Assembly (NCBI RefSeq): GCF_009765965.1
Contig: NZ_LMUL01000014.1
Location: forward strand, 2,209,884-2,273,883
Source: Caulobacter sp. S45
GTDB lineage: Bacteria > Pseudomonadota > Alphaproteobacteria > Caulobacterales > Caulobacteraceae
Length of the DNA stretch: 64,000 nt
Direction: 5' to 3'
Of this stretch, positions 25,843 to 36,293 are shown piece after piece; positions within the stretch are counted from its first letter, which is position 1; each line of letters begins with the position of its first letter. The translations under genes were made by a program, and so were the position numbers. Below the pieces are notes generated by a model. The model had not been told where the DNA came from. It saw only the letters and a list, made by a program, of their open reading frames with translations, and ran no database searches.

Positions 25843-26931
25843 GTGACGCCTTCCCAGACCACAACCGATCCCAAGTCGCCGCCAGGCTTCGCCATCGCCG
25901 GCCGCCCCGTGGGCCCCGGCTGTCCGCCGTTCATTATCGCGGAACTCTCGGGCAATCATAACGGCGATATAGACCGGGCGTTTCGCCTGATCGACGCCGC
26001 CGCACAGGCGGGCGCCGATGCGGTGAAGCTGCAGACCTATACCCCCGACACCATCACCCTGGACCATGACGGCCCTGGCTTTCGCCTGGAATCCGGCCTG
26101 TGGGAAGGGCGTACGCTCTATGATCTCTATACCGAGGCCCATACGCCCTATGCCTGGCATGGGCCCCTGTTCGCCCATGCCCGCGCGCGGGGCTTGATCG
26201 TCTTCTCCTCGGTGTTCGACGAGACGGCGGTCGAGCTGCTCGAAGGCCTGGACGCGCCGGCCTACAAGATCGCCTCGTTCGAAGCGATCGACCTGCCCCT
26301 GATCGCCCGCACGGCCAGGGCCGGCAAGCCGCTGATCGTCTCCACCGGCATGACCACGCCCGCCGAGATCGCCGCCGCCATCGCCACCGCCCGCGCCCAC
26401 GGGACCGGCGATGTGGCGCTGCTCCACTGCGTCAGCGCCTATCCGGCCCGGTTCTCCGACGCTAACCTGCGCATGATCCCGCGCCTCGCCGCCGACTACG
26501 GCTGCGTGGCGGGGCTGTCAGATCACACCCCAGGGACGGCGGCCTCGGTGGCGGCGGTGACGCTGGGCGCGGCGGTGATCGAAAAGCACGTGACTCTGGC
26601 CCGCGCCGACGGCGGTCCCGACTCCAGCTTCTCGCTGGAGCCCGACGAGCTCACGCGCCTGACCTCGGACTGCCGGCACGCCTGGGAGGCCCTGGGCGAG
26701 GCGGCCTATGCGCGGGGTCCGGAAGAGGGGGTCAACCGCACCTTCCGGCGTTCGCTTTATATCGTGCGCGACGTGGCTCTGGGCACGCGCCTGACCGCCG
26801 CCGACGTGCGCTCGATCCGGCCCGGGTTCGGGCTGGAGCCCGAGCGGCTGGCCGAGGTGCTGGGTCGCTCCGCCATGCGCCCTTTGAAGCGCGGCGAGCC
26901 CCTGGCCTGGGACATGATCGGCGACGCCTGA
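25843..26931 (+). CDS. pseI: Pseudaminic acid synthase (PseI/NeuB family)
   Basis: A 362-residue protein that condenses a 6-deoxy-AltdiNAc sugar with phosphoenolpyruvate to make pseudaminic acid. NeuB-family landmarks are PFIIAELSGNHNGDIDRAFRLIDAA near residue 30, AGADAVKLQTYTPDTITLDH, KIASFEAIDLPLI near 145, STGMTTPAEI, and GLSDHTPGTAASVAAVTLGA. The C-terminal 60 residues (SLYIVRDVALGTRLTAADV) form the antifreeze-like SAF domain. GNHNG and the long LWEGRTLYDLYTEAHTPYAWH segment favour PseI over sialic acid synthase. Translation appears to start at GTG. It is divergent from pseH and 160 bases before the fliK unit. Confidence 0.9.
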   Translation: MTPSQTTTDPKSPPGFAIAGRPVGPGCPPFIIAELSGNHNGDIDRAFRLIDAAAQAGADAVKLQTYTPDTITLDHDGPGFRLESGLWEGRTLYDLYTEAHTPYAWHGPLFAHARARGLIVFSSVFDETAVELLEGLDAPAYKIASFEAIDLPLIARTARAGKPLIVSTGMTTPAEIAAAIATARAHGTGDVALLHCVSAYPARFSDANLRMIPRLAADYGCVAGLSDHTPGTAASVAAVTLGAAVIEKHVTLARADGGPDSSFSLEPDELTRLTSDCRHAWEALGEAAYARGPEEGVNRTFRRSLYIVRDVALGTRLTAADVRSIRPGFGLEPERLAEVLGRSAMRPLKRGEPLAWDMIGDA

Positions 26932-27063
26932 GTCCGACGACCGCTCGGCAGGATTTGACGCCTGCGCCGGTTCGGGCGGCAGAAACCGCCGCCCCGCCCG
27001 GGCGAAGCTTAACGCGAACCGCGTCAAACCCTTACAGGACTGGAATTTAAGGTTAACCCAGAC

Positions 27064-27078
27064 TGGCGCGGCGGTTGC
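27064..27078 (+). promoter_or_regulatory. Sigma-54-type promoter (-24/-12) for fliK-flgD-flgE
   Basis: TGGCGCG-GCGG-TTGC matches the sigma-54 consensus TGGCACG-N4-TTGC with one mismatch. The invariant GG (27065-27066) and GC (27077-27078) are correctly 12 bases apart. Late flagellar genes in Caulobacter are known to use sigma-54. The predicted transcript start, near 27090, is only two bases before the fliK ATG, which would make the mRNA leaderless. An imperfect dyad TTAACGCG-AAC-CGCGTCAA lies upstream at 27009-27027. Confidence 0.65.
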
Positions 27079-27091
27079 TCCGTGATCTGCG

Positions 27092-28843
<1,752 letters not shown>

Positions 28844-28853
28844 GGAGACCTCG

Positions 28854-29573
28854 ATGTCCAGCGTCTCAAACTTTGTCAGCAACCAAAGCGCGCCGCAAAC
28901 CCAGGTTGGAAGCACCGGCGGCTCTGGCACCGGCAACGCCGCCGACCTGGCCTCGGGCGTCAGCAATCTCGACACGTCGTACCAGACGTTCCTCACCCTG
29001 CTGACCACCCAGCTTCAGAACCAGGACCCGTCCGCACCGATGGACCCCAACACCTTCACCACCGAACTGGTGCAGATGACCGGGGTGCAGCAACAACTGC
29101 TGTCCAACCAGCTCTTGCAGCAGCTCGTGACGGCGTCTCCGTCCAGCGGGGTGTCCAGCGCGGTGAACCTGATCGGCAAGGACGTCACCGCCACCAGCTC
29201 GGTCACCAACCTGACCAACGGCCAAGCGAGCTGGAGCTACAACCTGCCCTCCACCGCGGCTACAGCCACGGTCACGGTGAGCAACTCCGCCGGCAATGTC
29301 GTCTTCACCGGGACTGCGCCGAGTTTCGCTTCCGGGAACAGCACGTTCAACTGGAACGGCCAGAACAGCAGCGGCGTCCAGCAGCCCGACGGCGCCTACA
29401 CGCTGAGTATCGCGGCGGCCGACGGCTCGGGCGGGACCATCACCCCGACCATCTCGGTCTCGGGCGTCGCCAGCTCCATCCAGAGCGCCGCCGGCACGAC
29501 CATGGTCACCATCGGCGCCACCGCCGTCCCGGTCTCCTCCATCACCAACGTGACCAACGCGAGCGGATCATGA
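28854..29573 (+). CDS. flgD: Flagellar hook capping/assembly protein FlgD
   Basis: A 239-residue protein with the FlgD N-terminal signature LDTSYQTFLTLLTTQLQNQDPSAPMDPNTFTTELVQMTGVQQQLLSNQ (residues 39-86), then a beta-rich FlgD Ig/tudor-like region (SWSYNLPSTAATATVTVSNSAGNVVFTG and NWNGQNSSGVQQPDGAYTLSI). FlgD caps the growing hook and is required for FlgE polymerisation outside the cell. The ATG at 28854 follows GGAG and lies 10 bases after fliK, so the two are co-transcribed. Confidence 0.93.
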   Translation: MSSVSNFVSNQSAPQTQVGSTGGSGTGNAADLASGVSNLDTSYQTFLTLLTTQLQNQDPSAPMDPNTFTTELVQMTGVQQQLLSNQLLQQLVTASPSSGVSSAVNLIGKDVTATSSVTNLTNGQASWSYNLPSTAATATVTVSNSAGNVVFTGTAPSFASGNSTFNWNGQNSSGVQQPDGAYTLSIAAADGSGGTITPTISVSGVASSIQSAAGTTMVTIGATAVPVSSITNVTNASGS

Positions 29574-29625
29574 TCCGGCGCGCCCAAACCCCGCTCCTCG
29601 GAGCGTCTCCAGCAAGGACCGAACC

Positions 29626-31053
29626 ATGAGCATCAACAGCGCTTTGCTCGCCGGTGTGTCCGGCCTCGTCGCCAACTCCTCCGCCCTGGCCTCGATCGCC
29701 AACAACATCGCGAACGCCAACACCGTCGGCTACAAGACGGTGGACACCAACTTCTCCGATATCGTCAACAATTCCGGCGTTGTCGGCGACGCCGACGCCG
29801 GCGGCGTGTTGGCGACCAGCCAGCAGCTGGTGACCCAGCAGGGGACGGCCGAACAGACCACCTCCAACACCGACCTCAGCATCGTCGGCCAGGGCTTCTT
29901 CGTCACCACCGCCACTTCCGACCCGACCATCAGCGACGCGCGCAACTTCACCCGCGCTGGTTCCTTCACCGTGGACGCCAACGGTGATCTGGAAAACGCG
30001 GCGGGCCAGTTCCTGCAGGGCTGGCCGGTGAACCCGGACGGCAGCGTCACGGTTGATCCGTCCAACCTGGCTTCGCTGCAGACCATCAATGTCGGCAACG
30101 AGGGCGGCATCGCCGCGCCCACGACCCAGGTGAACCTGAACGCCAACCTGGACGCCTCCCAGCCCATTTCCGCCGCCGCCGCCGCCGCCGCCCAGACTCC
30201 GCCGGGCGCCGGGGCCTACAACGCCGCCACCAACAACATGGCGTCCTATGACCCTACGACGGGAACAGGGGTGAAGCCGGACTTCACCATGCAGATCCCC
30301 ATCTCCGACAGCCAGGGCGGCCAGCACACGCTGCAGCTCGACGTGCTGAAGACCTCCTCCAACACATGGTCTGCCGAACTGGTGGCTGTGCCGGCGAGCG
30401 ACGTGCAGGACGGGACGGGCCTGAATAACGGTCAGATTTCGACGGGCACCATCAGCTTCAACGCCGACGGCAGCATCAACATGGCCAACTCGTCGGTGTT
30501 CGGGGGCACGACCTCGCCCACGATCAACATCGGCGCTTCCGCCACCCCGCCGGCGGCTGGACAGGTGTCGTGGGCCACGAGCCTCGGCATCGGAGCGCAG
30601 AAAGTAAATCTCGACGTGGATACGGCCCCTGGCGGTATCAGCCAGTTCGCCAGCGCCTCGATCACCCAGTCGGTGGAGACCAACGGCACCCAGTTCGGAA
30701 ACCTTACCGGCGTCACCATCGACGACTCCGGTTTCGTCACCGCCACCTACGACAACGGCGTCACCCGCAACATCGCCCAGGTGGCGGTCGCCACCTTCCC
30801 CAACCCCGATGGGCTGACGGCGGTGTCGGGCGATTCCTATCAAGTCTCGACCGCCAGCGGGAACTTCAACCTGAAGGAACCGGGCACCGGCGGCGCGGGC
30901 AGCCTCGATCCGAGCACCCTGGAAGCCTCGACCGTCGACCTTAGCCAACAGTTCGCGGGGCTGATCACGACCCAGCAGGCCTACTCCGCGTCAGCAAAGA
31001 TCCTGACTACTGCAGATCAAATGCTACAGGCTCTGATAAACATACAACAGTGA
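29626..31053 (+). CDS. flgE: Flagellar hook protein FlgE
   Basis: A 475-residue axial protein. The N-terminus LLAGVSGLVANSSALASIANNIANANTVGYK is the rod/hook signature, NTDLSIVGQGFFVTT near residue 85 starts the FlgE domain, and the C-terminus STVDLSQQFAGLITTQQAYSASAKILTTADQMLQAL is the matching coiled-coil segment. Both ends pack into the inner tubes of the hook. Spacing to flgD is 52 bases, so it is most likely in the same sigma-54 unit, the three products being regulator of length, cap and subunit of the hook. sciP follows. Confidence 0.95.
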   Translation: MSINSALLAGVSGLVANSSALASIANNIANANTVGYKTVDTNFSDIVNNSGVVGDADAGGVLATSQQLVTQQGTAEQTTSNTDLSIVGQGFFVTTATSDPTISDARNFTRAGSFTVDANGDLENAAGQFLQGWPVNPDGSVTVDPSNLASLQTINVGNEGGIAAPTTQVNLNANLDASQPISAAAAAAAQTPPGAGAYNAATNNMASYDPTTGTGVKPDFTMQIPISDSQGGQHTLQLDVLKTSSNTWSAELVAVPASDVQDGTGLNNGQISTGTISFNADGSINMANSSVFGGTTSPTINIGASATPPAAGQVSWATSLGIGAQKVNLDVDTAPGGISQFASASITQSVETNGTQFGNLTGVTIDDSGFVTATYDNGVTRNIAQVAVATFPNPDGLTAVSGDSYQVSTASGNFNLKEPGTGGAGSLDPSTLEASTVDLSQQFAGLITTQQAYSASAKILTTADQMLQALINIQQ

Positions 31054-31148
31054 TTGGCCGCGTTAACGAATAGGCTCGCACACACCCTGCATTAACTAAT
31101 GTGTGCCAGAAAGAGACACCAAAATTATGCTCTTGTTTACTACCGCCA

Positions 31149-31163
31149 TTAAGCGCGCGTTAT
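31149..31163 (+). promoter_or_regulatory. Near-consensus CtrA box upstream of sciP
   Basis: TTAA-GCGCGCG-TTAT differs from the CtrA full-site consensus TTAA-N7-TTAA by one base and lies 50 bases before the preferred sciP ATG. In Caulobacter, sciP is a CtrA-activated gene, so the position fits. A nearby palindrome CATTA-AC-TAATG (about 31093-31104) may also matter. Confidence 0.45.
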
Positions 31164-31212
31164 GCCACATGGGCTATGGTCCTTGTTGTAAGTGAGCAAG
31201 AGGGCGCAAGTG

Positions 31213-31494
31213 ATGCTGCAAGCGCAGAAGCTGGACAAGCAGGGCGAGCGTTACGTTATCGGCCCGACTGGCACGCGTCTGACGCTGGAGGATCTTCCGC
31301 CGGCCAATACGCAACGCTGGGTCATCCGCCGTAAGGCGGAGGTGGTGGCCGCCGTCCGAGGTGGACTGCTATCGTTGGAGCAGGCGTGCGAACGCTACAC
31401 GCTGACCAGCGAAGAGTTCGTCACCTGGCAGGAGGCGATAGACCGTCATGGTCTGGCCGGCCTGCGAACTACCCGGATTCAGCAGTACCGCTGA
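31213..31494 (+). CDS. sciP: SciP (DUF1153) inhibitor of CtrA-activated transcription
   Basis: A 93-residue helix-turn-helix protein. The stretch RWVIRRKAEVVAAVRGGLLSLEQACERYTLTSEEFVTWQEAIDRHGLAGLRTTRIQQY is the hallmark DUF1153/SciP sequence. In Caulobacter, SciP accumulates in G1 swarmer cells and blocks CtrA-dependent activation. Two starts are possible: the ATG at 31213 with GAGGG upstream, or a GTG at 31192 that adds 7 residues; I prefer the ATG because the shorter form fits the family length. It sits between the hook operon and a strong terminator, with a CtrA-like box ahead. Confidence 0.93.
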   Translation: MLQAQKLDKQGERYVIGPTGTRLTLEDLPPANTQRWVIRRKAEVVAAVRGGLLSLEQACERYTLTSEEFVTWQEAIDRHGLAGLRTTRIQQYR

Positions 31495-31512
31495 ACCGGT
31501 TCAGGATGAATC

Positions 31513-31544
31513 ACGGCCGGCCCCGGCGACGGGGCCGGCCGTTT
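31513..31544 (+). terminator. Intrinsic terminator after sciP
   Basis: A 12-base perfect stem, ACGGCCGGCCCC with GGGGCCGGCCGT, around a 6-base loop GGCGAC, ends in TTT 19 bases after the sciP stop. The T-run is short, but the stem is very stable. It may also serve the convergent oligopeptidase gene. Confidence 0.75.
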
Positions 31545-31612
31545 CCGTTCATCATGTCGGGTGAATGCGCCGGGGCGCGATCCGGGTGTTTAAACCCAGG
31601 CCCGAGCTTCGT

Positions 31613-33418
31613 TCAGGTCAGGGCTTCGAACTCGTCGACCAGACGCTCCAGCCGTGCGCAACCCTCGGCCCAGAAGGACTTCTGGCGGGGGTCCATCTTG
31701 AACGGCGCCAGGGCCTCGACATAGGTCTTGGTCCCACCAGCGGCGAGCAGCCCCTCATAAAGCGGTGCGAAGCCTTCCGGGTCGGCGCGGCGCCGCTCCA
31801 TCAGCGCCGAGACCAGCAGGTCCCCGAAGGCGTAGGCGTAGACGTAGAACGGCGCGTGCACGAAGTGGCTGACATAGGTCCAGTAGTGCTCGTAGCCCGC
31901 GTTCAGCCGGACGGCCGGTCCCAGGCTTTCGCCCATCACCTCCAGCCATAGGGCGCCGATCTGCTCGACCGACAACTCGCCCTGCACGCGTTCGGCGTGG
32001 AAGCGGGTCTCGAAGCGGTGGAAGGCGATCTGGCGGAACACGGTGTTCAGTCCATCCTCGATCCGCCCGGCCAGCAGGACGCGCCGCTCCTCGCCGGTCG
32101 CTTCGGCTAGCAGCCGCTCGAACACCAGGCCCTCGCCGAAGATCGACGCGGTCTCGGCCATGGTCAGCGGGGTGTCGGACAGCAGCGTGCCCAGCGGCGC
32201 GGCCAGGGTCTGATGCACCGCATGGCCGAGTTCGTGGGCCAGGGTCAGCACGTCGCGCCGCTCGCCCATGAAGTTCATGAGCACGTAGGGGTGCTTGTCG
32301 GACGACACGGGATGCGAATAGGCCCCCGACGCCTTGCCGGGACGCGGCCGGGCGTCGATCCAGGGATTATCGAAGAACCGTTGCGCCCGTTCGGCGAAGG
32401 CGGGGGTGAGGGCGCGGAAGGCGTCCAGCACCACGGTGCGCGCCTCCACCCAGGCGTAGCGGCGCTGCGGACCTTCGCCGAGCGGCGCATTGCGGTCCCA
32501 GTAGTCCAGCACGTCCTTGCCCAGGGCCTTGGCCTTCAGTGCGTAGTAGCGGTGGGAGACGCGCGGATAGGCATCCACCACCGCCGCCTCCAGGGCGTCC
32601 ACGGCGTCGGCGTCGACCTCGTTGGCGATGTGGCGGGGTTGGGCGGGGAAGGTGAACTTGCGCCAGCGGTCCTCGACCTGCTTTTCGAACGCCAGGGTGT
32701 TGAGGCACAGCCCCTGCACCGGCGCGGTCGCCTCCAGCGCCGTGGCCAAGCCCTCGGCCGCCAACTTGCGCTGGGCCGGCGAGGGATCGGACAGCCGGTT
32801 CAGCGCCTCGGCCAGGGTCAGGCCCTCGCCGGCGACCGTCACCGTCAGCCGGGCCAGGGTCTCGTCGTATAGCCGACTCCAGTTGGCGACCGCCGGGCCG
32901 CGGTCCACCAGCAGGCGCTCCAGGTCGGGGGTCAGCTCGTGCTCGCGCACCAGCCGCACCCGGCGAATCCAGGGCCGCCACTTGGCGGCGACGGGGTTGG
33001 CCTTCAGCGCGCCCTCGATCTCCCAGTCCTCGAGCTGGTTCAGCTCCAGGGTCAGGAACACGGTGTCGGCGGCGATGGCGGCCTGGCGCGCGCGCAGGTC
33101 GCCCTCGAACTTGGCCCAGGCGGGATCGTCGCGCGCGGTCGAGGCGGACAGGCTGGCGTAGGCGGCGGAGGCGGACAGCAGGTTGGTGAACCGCTCGGTC
33201 AGGGTCATGGCCTGATTGATCAGCAGGCCCAGCCGTTCGGCGTTGGCGCGGGCGGCCACGAAGGCGCCCTTCAGCTTCACCAACTCGTCGACGGCGACGC
33301 GCGCGGCCTTCAGATCGGTTTCGATCGCGGGGTCGCTCGGGTCTTTGTAAAGGTCTGTCAGGCTCCACTCGGGCGCGTCTGAGGACAGCGACACAGGGGC
33401 GGCGACATGTACGGTCAT
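31613..33418 (-). CDS. pepF: M3 family oligoendopeptidase (PepF type)
   Basis: A 601-residue cytoplasmic zinc metallopeptidase that cleaves oligopeptides. The zinc motif is in RRDVLTLAHELGHAVHQTLA (HExxH, near residue 380), with the downstream glutamate ligand in SIFGEGLVFERLL. The N-terminal half is the helical PepF domain (WSLTDLYKDPSDP near residue 20). The start at 33418 gives a normal length for the family; upstream in-frame starts overlap the divergent trmD promoter region. It converges on sciP. Confidence 0.92.
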   Translation of the reverse strand: MTVHVAAPVSLSSDAPEWSLTDLYKDPSDPAIETDLKAARVAVDELVKLKGAFVAARANAERLGLLINQAMTLTERFTNLLSASAAYASLSASTARDDPAWAKFEGDLRARQAAIAADTVFLTLELNQLEDWEIEGALKANPVAAKWRPWIRRVRLVREHELTPDLERLLVDRGPAVANWSRLYDETLARLTVTVAGEGLTLAEALNRLSDPSPAQRKLAAEGLATALEATAPVQGLCLNTLAFEKQVEDRWRKFTFPAQPRHIANEVDADAVDALEAAVVDAYPRVSHRYYALKAKALGKDVLDYWDRNAPLGEGPQRRYAWVEARTVVLDAFRALTPAFAERAQRFFDNPWIDARPRPGKASGAYSHPVSSDKHPYVLMNFMGERRDVLTLAHELGHAVHQTLAAPLGTLLSDTPLTMAETASIFGEGLVFERLLAEATGEERRVLLAGRIEDGLNTVFRQIAFHRFETRFHAERVQGELSVEQIGALWLEVMGESLGPAVRLNAGYEHYWTYVSHFVHAPFYVYAYAFGDLLVSALMERRRADPEGFAPLYEGLLAAGGTKTYVEALAPFKMDPRQKSFWAEGCARLERLVDEFEALT

Positions 33419-33508
33419 AGGCGCCGTATGAACCCGCGCGCTTCGGCGATCAACGCGGAAAGGCGCGGTCCTGTTGGCGATCGCGTGCACATGAGCCATT
33501 GCTGACAC

Positions 33509-34267
33509 ATGCCTTCCGATCCTCCCGCCGATCCCATGGCCGTGCTTCCGGCCGCCCCGCCCTTTGCAGCCACCGTGCTGACCATGTTCCCGGACGCCTT
33601 TCCCGGCCCGCTGGGGGTCAGCCTGATCGGCACGGCCTGGCGGGAATCGGGCCTGTGGGCGCTGGAGACAGTGGACATTCGCGCCTTTTCCAAGGATAAG
33701 CGCGGGTTCCTCGACGACACCCCTGCGGGTGGCGGCGCGGGCCAGGTGCTGAAAGCGGACGTCATCGCAGCTGCCCTCGATTCCATCGAGGGCGCGGGAC
33801 GGCCGTTTTTGTACATGAGCGCGCGCGGATTTCCCCTAACCCAGGCGCGCGTGCGCGAGTGGGCGGCGGGGCCGGGCGTGGTGGTGCTCTGCGGCCGGTT
33901 CGAGGGGGTGGATCAGCGGGTGCTCGACGCCCGGGGGTTCGAAGAGGTCGCCGTCGGCGATGCGGTCCTCGCCGGTGGCGAGGCGGCGGCGATGGTGGCG
34001 ATCGAGGCGTGCGTACGGTTGGTGCCCGGCGTTCTTGGGCAGGCCGCATCGCTCAGTGAAGAGAGTTTCGAGGACGGTCTCCTCGAACATCCGCAGTTCA
34101 CCCGACCGCGGACGTTCGAGGGGATCGACATCCCCGAGATCCTGCTTTCCGGCAACCACGCGGCGATCGCCAAGTGGCGGCAGGCGGAGCGGGAACAGGC
34201 GACGCGGGAAAGACGGCCAGATCTCTGGTCGGCCTATCTCGCCAATCAACAGGCAAAGGGCGGCTGA
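33509..34267 (+). CDS. trmD: tRNA (guanine-37-N1)-methyltransferase TrmD
   Basis: A 252-residue SPOUT methyltransferase that makes m1G37 in tRNAs and prevents +1 frameshifts. Landmarks are [19 protein letters not shown] at the start, [22 protein letters not shown] near 68, the knot segments [17 protein letters not shown] near 125 and [19 protein letters not shown], and EHPQFTRP near 193. The N-terminus carries an extra 18 residues before the usual start. It is followed by rplS, the usual partner; rpsP and rimM, normally upstream, are absent here, where pepF is divergent instead. Confidence 0.95.
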   Translation: MPSDPPADPMAVLPAAPPFAATVLTMFPDAFPGPLGVSLIGTAWRESGLWALETVDIRAFSKDKRGFLDDTPAGGGAGQVLKADVIAAALDSIEGAGRPFLYMSARGFPLTQARVREWAAGPGVVVLCGRFEGVDQRVLDARGFEEVAVGDAVLAGGEAAAMVAIEACVRLVPGVLGQAASLSEESFEDGLLEHPQFTRPRTFEGIDIPEILLSGNHAAIAKWRQAEREQATRERRPDLWSAYLANQQAKGG

Positions 34268-34300
34268 AGCCCAGTCATAGTCAGCGAAGGATTGAGACCG

Positions 34301-34693
34301 ATGAACGTCATTCAACAACTCGAAGCCGAAGAAGCCGCTCGTCTGGGCGAGCGCCGCGCGTCGGTGGACTTCCAGGCCGGCGACACCCTGCGCGTCAACG
34401 TGCGCATCAAGGAAGGCGAGCGGGAGCGGATCCAGGCTTTCGAAGGCGTGTGCATCGCCCGCGCCGGCCAGGGCGTCCAAGAGAACTTCACCGTCCGCAA
34501 GATCAGCTTCGGCGAAGGCGTCGAGCGGGTGTTCCCCGTCATGTCGCCCAACATCGAAAGCATCGAAGTGAAGCGCCGGGGCGCCGTGCGCCGCGCCAAG
34601 CTCTATTATCTGCGCGATCGCCGCGGGAAGTCGGCTCGTATCGCCGAACGCAAGGTGACCCAGACCAAGGTCGAGGCCCCCTCGGAGGCCTGA
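34301..34693 (+). CDS. rplS: Large ribosomal subunit protein bL19
   Basis: A 130-residue ribosomal protein. [31 protein letters not shown] near residue 22 and [41 protein letters not shown] in the second half are diagnostic. bL19 lies at the interface of the two subunits. The ATG at 34301 is chosen; an in-frame start three codons earlier is unlikely. It is 33 bases after trmD and is followed by a strong terminator. Confidence 0.97.
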   Translation: MNVIQQLEAEEAARLGERRASVDFQAGDTLRVNVRIKEGERERIQAFEGVCIARAGQGVQENFTVRKISFGEGVERVFPVMSPNIESIEVKRRGAVRRAKLYYLRDRRGKSARIAERKVTQTKVEAPSEA

Positions 34694-34763
34694 TCGCTGC
34701 CGGCCGCCGCTCTTGCGCGGTGGCGACAGGGTCTGTCCCCAAATACGATTGTCTAAGCTCGAA

Positions 34764-34791
34764 CCTGAGCGCCCCGGGCGCTCAGGTTTTT
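34764..34791 (+). terminator. Intrinsic terminator of trmD-rplS
   Basis: CCTGAGCGCCC pairs perfectly with GGGCGCTCAGG around a one-base centre (effectively a smaller stem with an open tip) and is followed by TTTTT. It lies 70 bases after the rplS stop. Confidence 0.88.
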
Positions 34792-34948
34792 GCGTATGGC
34801 CGCCGGCGGTCCCCGTCCCCAGTGTGTCGCCCTCGACACACCTGGGCGCATTTGTCGCGTTCGCGATCTATCAAGTTGAATCGCGTTGAACATTTTCCAG
34901 TCGAAGCCGCTTACACTCGACCAAGTAGAGTGGGGACGACGTGCGGTA

Positions 34949-35260
34949 ATGTATTTCGTGGTCCGACGGACATGGCTCGCTGGCGCTGATCCGACCGGCG
35001 AACCGGACATCGTCAAAACGGTGGCCAAGGCTGTTTCGCACGAAGCGGCCGAACAGCGCGCCGCCATTCTGGCGCAGGCGTCCAGCCGGGCCCGCCTCGA
35101 CGCTGAGCAGGGGGTGTGGCTGTGCAAGGCCCCCGACGCGCTGCATGTCTTCCAGGTCGTCGCCGAGGATGAAGCCTCCGCGACCGTGGGGGCGGCCAGG
35201 GGCGGCGCGCGGACGGAGGTCGTGCGCGTATCCATGCGGCTTCTGGGCGCCTCGGCCTAA
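34949..35260 (+). CDS. Hypothetical protein
   Basis: About 103 residues beginning MYFVVRRTWLAGADPTGEPDIVKTV, with a helical centre (SHEAAEQRAAILAQASSRARLDAEQ) and a C-terminal strand-rich part (VWLCKAPDALHVFQVVAEDE). I recognise no family. It is soluble and without a signal peptide. The ATG at 34949 is preceded, somewhat far away, by GGGG; a TTG at 34886 would add 21 residues. Its codon use is like that of neighbouring genes, which supports a real gene. It stands alone after the rplS terminator and converges on the dehydrogenase gene. Confidence 0.5.
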   Translation: MYFVVRRTWLAGADPTGEPDIVKTVAKAVSHEAAEQRAAILAQASSRARLDAEQGVWLCKAPDALHVFQVVAEDEASATVGAARGGARTEVVRVSMRLLGASA

Positions 35261-35285
35261 GCGGTCGGCGAACCCAGGCGCGCCC

Positions 35286-36272
35286 TCAAAGCATGGAGGG
35301 CAGCACCCGGTCGGGCGGCTTATGCCCATCCTCGAACGCCTTGATGTTGATGATCACCTTGTCGCCGGTCTCCGCACGGGCCTCCGCCGTGGCCGAGCCC
35401 ATATGTGGTAGCAACACGACATTGGGCAGTTTCAGCAGGCGCGGATTGACCGCCGGTTCGTGCTCGAACACATCTAGTCCAGCCCCCGCCAACGCGCCCT
35501 CCGCCAACATGTTGGCCAGCGCCGTCTCGTCGACGATCTCGCCGCGGGCGGTGTTGATCAGGATGGCGTGGGCCGGCATCAGCTTGAGCCGCCGGGCCGA
35601 CAACAGGTGATAGGTGCCGGGCGTATGGGGGCAGTTGACCGAGATCACGTCCATGCGGGCGAGCATCTGATCCAGGCTTTCCCAGTAGGTGGCGTCGAGT
35701 TCCTGGGCGATGCGGGCCGGGACGGGTTTGCGGTTGTGGTAGTGGATCGACAGGCCGAACGCCTTCGCCCGCCGCGCCAGCGCCTGGCCGATCCGGCCCA
35801 TGCCGACGATGCCGAGCGACTTGCCGCGCACCCGGCGGCCCAGCATCCAGGTGGGGGTCCAGCCGACGAACTGGCCGCGTTCCAGCGCCCGCACGCCCTC
35901 CACCATCCGGCGCAGGTTGGCCAGGATCAGCGCCATGGCCATGTCGGCGGTGTCTTCGGTCAGCACGCCCGGCGTGTTGGTCACCGTGATCCCGCGCAGG
36001 TTGGCCGCGGCGACGTCGATATGGTCGAAGCCCGCCCCGAAATTGGCGATCAGCTTCAGGTTCGGCCCGGCATGGGCGAGCGCTTGGGCGTCGATGCGGT
36101 CGGTGACGGTGGGCGCCAGTACGTCGGCCCGCGCCAGCGCCGCCGCCAGGGCATCGGCGTCCAGCGGCAGGTCATGAGGGTTCAGCTCGACATCGAACAG
36201 TTCGCGCATACGCGTCTCCACCGCTTCGGGGAGTTTGCGTGTGACGACGACTTTGAGCTTGCGATTGGCCAT
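35286..36272 (-). CDS. D-isomer-specific 2-hydroxyacid dehydrogenase (glyoxylate/hydroxypyruvate reductase-like)
   Basis: A 328-residue NAD(P)H-dependent dehydrogenase. The Rossmann motif is KSLGIVGMGRIGQALARRAKAFG near residue 153. The catalytic residues appear in order: Arg in NTARGEIVDE, Glu in GAGLDVFEHEP and His in LPHMGSAT. The N-terminal substrate domain holds LIANFGAGFDHIDVAAA near 75. The overall sequence resembles GyaR/GRHPR enzymes that reduce glyoxylate or hydroxypyruvate. The start at 36272 is 22 bases from the divergent SH3 lipoprotein start; no ribosome site is evident, so the mRNA may be leaderless. Confidence 0.9.
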   Translation of the reverse strand: MANRKLKVVVTRKLPEAVETRMRELFDVELNPHDLPLDADALAAALARADVLAPTVTDRIDAQALAHAGPNLKLIANFGAGFDHIDVAAANLRGITVTNTPGVLTEDTADMAMALILANLRRMVEGVRALERGQFVGWTPTWMLGRRVRGKSLGIVGMGRIGQALARRAKAFGLSIHYHNRKPVPARIAQELDATYWESLDQMLARMDVISVNCPHTPGTYHLLSARRLKLMPAHAILINTARGEIVDETALANMLAEGALAGAGLDVFEHEPAVNPRLLKLPNVVLLPHMGSATAEARAETGDKVIINIKAFEDGHKPPDRVLPSML

Positions 36273-36293
36273 GAGGGGGCATGAATAGAGCGC

